Shown here piece after piece: positions 56,788-64,000 of a stretch of DNA of 64,000 nt. The DNA is from Dreissena polymorpha (Eukaryota > Mollusca > Bivalvia > Myida > Dreissenidae). A program made the translations under genes and the position numbers. Position 1 is the first letter of the stretch, and the number at the start of each line of letters is the position of its first letter. The notes under the pieces are model-generated. The model had not been told where the DNA came from, ran no database searches, and saw only the letters and a program-made list of their open reading frames with translations. The stretch is from assembly GCF_020536995.1 (NCBI RefSeq), contig NC_068359.1:105595257-105659256 (forward strand). The letters run 5' to 3'.

Positions 56788-57343
56788 TCCATGTTTAATG
56801 TCTTTAGCATTTTAATTCTTGGAAAATTTCGACAACTGTTTATGAGCAATCAAAACTAGGTCAGTACTTTAAAGACCATAGTTTGTACTGCAAGATGGTC
56901 CTTAATCAATGTCTACAAGTTAAGATCACTAATGAGTTGCATGGTGTTCAAGTCAGCTCACTGTGGCAATATTCTTTTAACCTGGAAACCTGGTGAAGCT
57001 TGAATCAGTGATTTCAAAATCAGGTTTTATAAGTGGTCTTGTGTAGTTTAAATAATGTCAGATTTTGCAAATTCAGATAAAGGCTATTTACATATTTGAT
57101 CAAAACCTTTCACATATGGGAAGTTGGTGTAGTTTGTAAATAAGCTAAAGTGGGCACAATATGCTCATGGCTAGCAATATTAACCTTCTGAACACTTTAT
57201 ATGCCTCATGCCATTTTACATAAAACTTGGTCAGAACGTTTTTCTCAATGATATGTTGATCTAGTTAAAAACTGTGTCACATGGTGTGGTCACTATGTCA
57301 ACTTAAAAAACTCTGAAAAGTGACATGAATAAAATGATTTTTT
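56788..57343. other. No gene; worn tandem-core fragment
   Basis: 57150-57310 (cacaatatgctcatggctag, aaaacttggtcagaacgttt, tcaatgatatgttgatctag) is a decayed core of the AGCTCACC family. Confidence 0.45.
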
Positions 57344-57877
57344 TTTATCCCCCCAAAGAAGAGGGGGAATATTGTTTTGGTGGATGTCTGTCTGTCGCTC
57401 GGTCGGTCTGTCTGTAGACAAGTTCATTTCTGATCAATAACTTGTAAACAATTTGACTAATTGGCTTGATACTTCACATGTGCGTTGGCCTTGGACATTA
57501 GATGTGTAAGATGACCCCTATTGAAATTATGGTCACTAGGTCAAAGGTCAAGGTAACTGTCACAATAAGTGTGAACTAATTTTCCCATCAATAACTAGTC
57601 AATTAATTGATGAATTGGCTTGAAACTTCACATGTGCATTGGCCTTGGACAGTAGATGACCCCTAGATATAATACTATAATATTCTTAAACAGTTACTGT
57701 AATGATGATTTAACATTAGTGCAGAATTCTTTGTCAACTAAAAACTTGTATAAGTTGCCAAGTCACACAAATATGATAAGATTAACTCTTATGGTCAGTT
57801 TTGTTGCAAAAAATACTGTGTCAAAGCCCTGTTGGGGGGGGGGGGGGGGCACTTGTCTCTGACAGTGGAGCTCTTGT
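57344..57877 (+). mobile_element. Tandem-core element, ATCCCCCCAAAG family
   Basis: ttatccccccaaagaagagg-gggaatattg hairpin, tctgtctgtcgctcggtcgg tract, two cores (ttggcttgatacttcacatg, gccttggacattagatg), a poly-G run and the 3' end cagtggagctcttgt. Related ends are seen elsewhere in the window. Confidence 0.7.
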
Positions 57878-58161
57878 CCATCTTGTTTTCACAAGTGTTG
57901 TCTTGCACAAAGATTATTTATATTTTGCCAGGTAGACCAATGTGCAAAACACAGGGGTCCTATGGTTAATTATAAATTGTTTAAGCAAATGAGTATACAT
58001 TCTTTTTGTCCCTCAACCCACATTAAAATTAATGCTCAGATGAGAAATGATGAGAAATATAGGACATTTTTCCTCTTTTTTATGAATAATTTTGCCTTTA
58101 AGATTAAGACACTTAAGTTGATGTGTTTCAATCCATTATGCATCTGAATTAAATTCACTGT

Positions 58162-60588
58162 AGGTCACAATATACTAAATAGTTTCCCTATATAATTCAA
58201 TGTAAAAGCGACATCTTTAGGCGAAAATAAATGCAACATTTTGCACATAGAGACCCCCATACCCATACCTTTTCTTAAAGGCCATTCTAAGCAGAGTTGA
58301 TTTGTGCAATAAAAAAGATATGTCATGTACAAACCAAGAAAGAACTTGTCAAAAGTCAAAATTGACTGTTTTTGCAACTTTTTTTCCGGCCGTTGTATAG
58401 TGGAATGTAGCCTTTTTTAATGCAATGTTTTACTTAATTCTCTAAGTTTATCACATTTCAGGGATATAGTAGTGAGCACATATTCATGCCCTACTACTTT
58501 CTCCAAAAGATAAAGCCAGAACAATAGTTTAAATTGTACAACATGCCTTCGAATCAACTATGATATTTTTTAGAGAGTACAGCACTACATGAAACGGTTA
58601 TTTAGTACATTGTAACCTTAAAAAAACGTTTATTGTTAACATCGCCAAAAATTAGCACTTCTTGAGAATTATAAACCTATTTTTAATATGCGTGCCAAAT
58701 TTCAGATCGATATTTCACGTAGAAATGCTTGAAAATGCATTTTATAATAACGCCTGGTAAGCCATCTGGCTTTCGCGGTCGGAGCTTTGATTTATAAAAG
58801 GCGATCAGGAGTAAAAAGACTGCCCTAAATAATAACACTCAGTAAAAATACTGGAATATTGTTACAAGCTACTCCATAAAGAGTAAACAACTATAAAAAC
58901 GTGTTTTGAGGTGCTTTCAGCAAAAATTGTTGCGATTTGAGATGCTCAAGACGAGTTTTTGTACGATTTTTTATTATTTTCCTCTAAAAAGCATTTTTTT
59001 CGTAAAAACTCACAATGCTCCTTAAATTCATAAAACAAACGCATTTATTCCGTATAAATTGCCAAAACGCATAATACCCCACCAAAAAAATGGTTATTTT
59101 ATGTAAATACAGCTCCTTCGTGACGGGGCCTGGTTTGCGTTTAGGTCACAATATACTAAATAGTTTCCCTATATAATTCAATGTAAAAGCGACATCTTTA
59201 GGCGAAAATAAATGCAACATTTTGCACATAGAGACCCCCATACCCATACCTTTTCTTAAAGGCCATTCTAAGCGGAGTCGATTTGTGCAATAAAAAAGAT
59301 ATGTCATGTACGAACCAAAAAAGAACTTGTCAAAAGTCAAAATCGACTGTTTTTGCAACTTTTTTTCCGGCCTTTGTATAGTGGAATGTAACCTTTTTTA
59401 ATGCAATGTTTTACTTAAGTCTCTAAGTTTATCACATTTCAGGGATTTAGTAGTGAGAACATATTCATGCCCTACTACTTTCTCCAAAAGATAAAGCCAG
59501 AACAATAGTTTAAATTGTACAACATGCCTTCAAATCAACTATGATATTTTTTAGAGAGTACAGCACTACATGAATCGGTTATTTAGTACATTGTAACCTT
59601 AAAAAAACGTTTATTGTTAACATCGCCAAAAATTAGCACTTCTTGAGAATTATAAACCTATAATTTTCAATATGCGTGCCAAATTTCAGATCGATATTTC
59701 ATGTAGAAATGCTTGAAAATGCATTTTATAATAACGCCTGGTAAGCCATCTGGCTTTCGCGGTCGGAGCTTTGATTTATAAAAGGCGATCAGGAGTAAAA
59801 AGACTGCCCTAAATAATCACACTCAGTCAAAATACTGGAATATTGTTACAAGCTACCTCCATAAAGAGTAAACAACTATAAAAACGTGTTTTGAGGTGCT
59901 TTCAGCAAAAATTGTTGCGATTTGAGATGCTCAAGACGAGTTTTTGTACGATTTTTTTATTATTTTCCTCTAAAAAGCATTTTTTTCGTAAAAACTCACA
60001 ATGCTCCATAAATTCATAAAACAAACGCATTTATTCCGTAAAAATTGCCAAAACGCGTAATACCCAACCAAAAAAATGGTGATTTTATGAAAATACAGCT
60101 CCTTCGTGACGGGGCCTGGTTTGTGTTTAGGTCACAATATACTAAATAGTTTCCCTATATAATTTAATGTAAAAGCGACATCTTTAGGCGAAAATAAATG
60201 CAACATTTTGCACATAGAGACCCCCATACCCATACCTTTTCTTAAAGGCCATTCTAAGCGGAGTCGATTTGTGCAATAAAAAAGATATGTCATGTACGAA
60301 CCAAGAAAGAACTTGTAAAAAGTCAAAATCGACTGTTTTTGCAACTTTTTTTCCGGCCATTGTATAGTGGAATGTAACCTTTTTTAATGCAATGTTTTAC
60401 TTAAGTCTCTAAGTTTATCACATTTCAGGATTTAGTAGTGAGCACATATTCATGCCCTACTACTTTCTCAAAAAGATAAAGCCAGAACAATAGTTTAAAT
60501 TGTACAACATGCCTTCAAATCAACTATGATATTTTTTTAAGAGAGTACAGCACTACATGAACCGGTTATTTAGTACATTGTAACCTGT
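58162..60588. repeat. Tandem repeat of about 983 bp, 2.5 copies
   Basis: Units start aggtcacaatatactaaata at 58162, 59143 and 60129 (981 and 986 bp apart) and are a few percent diverged. The third stops after about 460 bp. Marker words: tgcaacattttgcacataga, agacccccatacccatacct, tgacggggcctggttt. The 70-residue open frame repeated on the minus strand in each unit has no recognised domain and is treated as chance. Confidence 0.9.
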
Positions 60589-60615
60589 AAGTGGAATGAA
60601 TTGGTTTCATTTCAG

Positions 60616-60709
60616 AACCCAACTGCTGTGTTTGTTCTGGGTCTGGGCTCCCTTCTGATGGGCTACTCCTACTACTTCCTGCAGCAGCAACTTAGGGAAC
60701 AGGAGTTAG
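60616..60709 (+). CDS. Exon C of the unidentified host gene (membrane segment)
   Basis: After acceptor ggtttcatttcag, phase 0: NPTAVFVLGLGSLLMGYSYY then FLQQQLREQEL. One hydrophobic helix of about 20 residues is followed by a polar Gln/Arg-rich stretch. Joined to exon B it reads NIIQQNPTAV. The likeliest donor is g|gtagta at 60709/60710. If it is not spliced, the frame continues as ELGSICSTQ-type repeats to a stop at 60838. The exon's last bases (acaggagttag) are one unit end of the following minisatellite. Confidence 0.55.
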
Positions 60710-60915
60710 GTAGTATATGTAGTACAGATGAGTTAGGTAGTATACATGTATGTAGTACACAGGAGTTAGGTAGTATATGTAGTACACAGGAGTTCGGTAG
60801 TATATGTAGTACGGATGAGTTAGGTAGTATATGTAGGTAGTCATAGGTAGTACTTAGGAGTTTAGGTAGTATTGTATACTCGAGGAGTTAGGTAGTATAT
60901 GTATATCTCAGGAGG
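60699..60915 (+). repeat. 27-bp minisatellite, left part
   Basis: Unit aggagttaggtagtatatgt-agtacac (27 bp, nine codons) begins inside exon C. Copies drift after 60840. Broken by the insertion at 60931. Confidence 0.9.
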
Positions 60916-60930
60916 AAGGTCCAGTACAGG

Positions 60931-63503
60931 CTCACGCAAACCACAAAATCCGCGGCTACGCCGCGGACACACTCTTTTTTCGAATTACTCTGAATCTACA
61001 ACAGTATCCTTCTCATCATGCGAGGCCCCGCTATGATTCGCGAGTTACGCTGCGTCTGTTCCTTGCCTCGCAGTCGATCCGCGGCATCACGCCGCGTCTT
61101 TAACAACGCTGCAGTTGTTCGCCGAAAAAAATACAAAGATTTATTATATACGATAACACATGTTAATTTTTTTTAAATAAACGATTATTAAAAACAGATA
61201 CAAAATACGTGTGATTATGGTTTACTTCTGCGTGATTGTGTGAAAACTTGGGCAGCTGCTTCTGCATACGGAACGTCAGACAGAATGCGTTGGTATGTCC
61301 ATCAGAACCATAAGCAATGAAGCCTTACACAGTGTAAGAATCCCGAACATGAATCTCGGAAACAAGATAGTTTGCTTTAAACATCGAAAATAACATATTG
61401 AGTATCATAAGAATTTGCGAAAAGACATATGAGAACCAACAACGCATACACATGAGAAACAAAATATAAATAATGTTGACAATTTTAATAAAACTTATAT
61501 TCGTTTATATTTAAAAATGAGTAATTTCACTTCGTCCCGATTTGCAAAAATGGTCATGTACATGTTGCATCTAAATATCAATTTAATAAACGAAATTATC
61601 GGGCAATATATTGAAACATTAAACTCGGCATAAATGTGACTACCAAAATAATATTGCGACGCAAAACAGTATCATTATTGTGACAATTAAATACAATTGT
61701 AAATCTGCTGTTCTCTTAGAAATTGCTCGAAAATAAAGATGACTCAGTGTAATATCACGTTATCTGCCTGGAAAGCGTGAGCATTTTCGTTGTAATTTTA
61801 ATAAATCTGTGCAAATAATACGAGGATATAACAAGTAATACAAGCGTATGCGAATGCAAAAGGATATGCAGTGAGAACCCCGCCTTAAAATATCGAATTT
61901 TATACTGAAACATTAGGCGGTTAATCTTTTGATTTGTCGGCATTTTGTTTCATTTCAGACTCCATGCAGTTTTCAGATCATAATCTCATTGCTTTATTTC
62001 CCGAACTCGTTAGTTTCTGGACACATGTGCTACTGAAAATAACCACCGGTTATGGCCCAAACAAGCACAAAGTGTCTAGTCTTCTGTGTGTTTTATCCCT
62101 AAATGTTAGATTAGCACGTGCACTATTTATTATTATTTTGGTCAGTACAAAAGGCCTTCCGTCTTTGTTTTATTGCTCAATCAAGCACCGATAATCCAAT
62201 ATCCCGTGTATTACAAAAACACACACTTTACATAAGCACATGTCGTCTGTCAAAACCATATTTTATCAGTAAACATATCGAAGTAAATCTTGTATATGAT
62301 CTTGGAAACGGGACATTTACCATTACGATATTTTTTTCATAAGATTTGCTTCAAAAACAAATGAGAACCAATCAAACATACACAGACAAAACAAAATATA
62401 AATAATTATGACAAATTAAATGGAAAAAAACGTTGGTTTATTTTCGAAAAAATCGCTTTTCCTTTCTCCCAATTTTCAGAAAATGACTTATACATGTGGC
62501 ATAAAATTTAAATATAGATGACGCTGTTTATTGGTGTTGTAAAAGAAAATTAACTTTACACGACACTTTGTGTGCAATCAGATACAATACAGTAATTGTT
62601 GCAATATTGAACGAACTAAAATATGAAAATGATACAGCGTTTTTTACTTTTATTTTATTCAGGAAAATGTCAAAATCATTTGCGAGATACCCCGGTACTC
62701 AAATGGAAATTCACTACGAAGTTTTACAATGTTGTCTGCGCTACATTGTTTTGTGTATCAATAAATTCACCCACGCCTATTTTCGTGCGCTTTTTGTTTT
62801 AGACAAACACTGGACATGAAAATATCATGGGCATATACATGTATTTATTTGTGTTACCCTTGTCCCGATTGGACACCTATTTCATCAAATCTTTATTAGA
62901 AACATATGCCGAAATTCATTTGATATGTTAGAAAAATGTTGGATGTCTGTGTTAATGAGTTTTCTTGAGCACTTTTCTCGTCATTATTAATCAGAATTTG
63001 CATTTGAAAATGGAATACACGGGATTAGCGTGTAATGGATAGAGACGGGAAAATTCACATGTATGTGGTAATCGATAATGACAGTCATAAACGCATGTAT
63101 CGCGGAAACGATAGACTCGGGATTATACACATCTATCAGGGAAAGGGTTAAGAAACAGTTATATGATGCAAAACCTTATTGTCAATGTATTATGTAGTGA
63201 ATTGTTTCGCAACGTAGTAACGCTCCATGTAATAAATTTTATGATGCGAAACTCGGAGTCCATTTCTATCCGAGGAACATGTACATTGTAAATTATAATT
63301 AATACGATTGTCCACCGAATGACTCGACATCTTCAATAAATTACTCGGCATCATGCCGAGGCGAGTCGCGGAGACGAGATGCGGAGTGCCTTGGCGGACA
63401 GACGCGGCTACTCGGCGACCAGATAGTCGATTCCGAGTCGACTCCGCAAACACAAGATGGCGTCTGACTCCGCGAATCGCGGAATATGTTTGTTTTGCGT
63501 GAG
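60931..63503. mobile_element. 2.57-kb inverted-repeat insertion splitting the minisatellite
   Basis: ctcacgcaaa (60931-60940) and tttgcgtgag (63494-63503) are exact inverted ends (possibly longer, cag..ctg). GC-rich subterminal blocks (gcggctacgccgcgg; tcgattccgagtcgactccg) flank an AT-rich centre. At 61957, after tttcatttcag, an open frame gives FPELVSFWTHVLLKITTGYG and a related frame ISKHIEVNLVYDLGNG, faintly like a cnidarian/mollusc transposon-linked protein. Class unknown; no clean target duplication. Confidence 0.6.
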
Positions 63504-63512
63504 CTGTTCTGT

Positions 63513-64000
63513 TCGTACACAGGAGTTAGGTAGTATATGTAGTACACAGGAGTTAGGTAGTATATGTAGTACACAGGAGTTAGGTAGTATATGTAGTACA
63601 CATGAGTTAGGTAGTATATGTAGTACACAGGAGTAAGGTAGTATATGTAGTACATAGGAGTTATGTAGTATATGTAGTACTCATGAGTTAGGTAGTATAT
63701 GTAGTACACATGAGTTAGGTAGTGTATGTAGTACACAGGAGTTAGGTAGTATATGTAGTACAGATGAGTTAGGTAGTATTTGTAGTACACAGGAGTTAGG
63801 TAGTATATGTAGTACTCAGGAGTTAGGTAGTATATGTAGTACACAGGAGTTAGGTAGTATATGTACTACAGATGAGTTAGGTAGTATTTGTAGTACACAG
63901 GAGTTAGGTAGTATATGTAGTACACAGGAGTTATGTAGTATATGTAGTACACAGGAGTTAGGTAGTATATGTAGTACACAGGAGTTAGGTAGTATATGTA
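63513..64000 (+). repeat. 27-bp minisatellite, right part
   Basis: About 18 copies of gtacacaggagttaggtagt-atatgta, more uniform than the left part, running off the window end. The minus-strand YYIYYLTPV open frame is the repeat read in reverse. Confidence 0.95.

Noticed and set aside
58165-60344. Three copies of a 70-residue minus-strand frame
   Set aside because: Preserved only because the 983-bp units are recent duplicates; no start context, domain or splice signal.
63341-63844. 167-residue minus-strand frame with YYIYYLTPV repeats
   Set aside because: It is the 27-bp minisatellite in reverse running into the inserted element's end.
60699-64000. CRISPR-like regular repeats
   Set aside because: Units are contiguous with no unique spacers, and the DNA is from an animal.

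Overview
This is nuclear DNA of an animal with large introns and a very high load of dispersed repeats. The repeats point to a bivalve mollusc: many elements have a 5' hairpin, a (CCGT)n stretch, tandem cores carrying 'aaggtcaaggtcactgtgacctt' type boxes, and a hairpin followed by CTCTTGTT, together with GGCCTTTTCAC miniature elements and a dispersed CAGATTAGCC/GGACTGCACAGG-like foldback. Dreissena is my best guess; this is inference from repeat style only. Coding DNA is a few percent of the window.

Two host genes are supported, both on the + strand. (1) A complete eight-exon gene for a CRAL-TRIO (alpha-tocopherol transfer protein/clavesin-like) lipid-transfer protein spans 16166-32096. All seven junctions keep phase and the eight exons give a 323-residue protein. 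(2) Three phase-compatible exons (35198-35294, 51429-51642, 60616-about 60709) belong to a gene I cannot name. The last encodes one hydrophobic segment and the gene may continue past the window.

Layout: 1-5570 is trinucleotide microsatellite plus a CpG-rich, palindromic array with a 546-bp period. 5571-9897 is a TTAA-flanked DNA transposon carrying a decayed Mutator-like domain and a DEDDh exonuclease domain. Part of it is duplicated at 10676-12833 between 61-bp direct repeats of a tRNA-Val-derived SINE. 13.2-15.7 kb holds a LINE 3' end and tRNA-derived elements. 16-32 kb is the CRAL-TRIO gene, whose introns hold elements, foldbacks and minisatellites. 33.2-51.4 kb is almost wholly nested Helitron/Helentron-style elements around a 100-bp assembly gap. 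51.4-60.6 kb has exon B, a hAT fragment, a trinucleotide array, more elements and a 2.5-copy tandem repeat of about 983 bp. 60.7-64 kb is a 27-bp minisatellite split by a 2.57-kb inverted-repeat insertion.

The most unusual pattern is that three introns (after CRAL-TRIO exons 5 and 7, and after exon C) begin with tandem repeats whose unit matches the exon/donor junction itself, so that each array repeats the 5' splice site. A second pattern is that at least fourteen elements from different families share one 3' end plan (short hairpin, then CTCTTGTT). Nested insertions fix several of their ends. I saw no LTR retrotransposon, virus-derived element, CRISPR array or bacterial gene.
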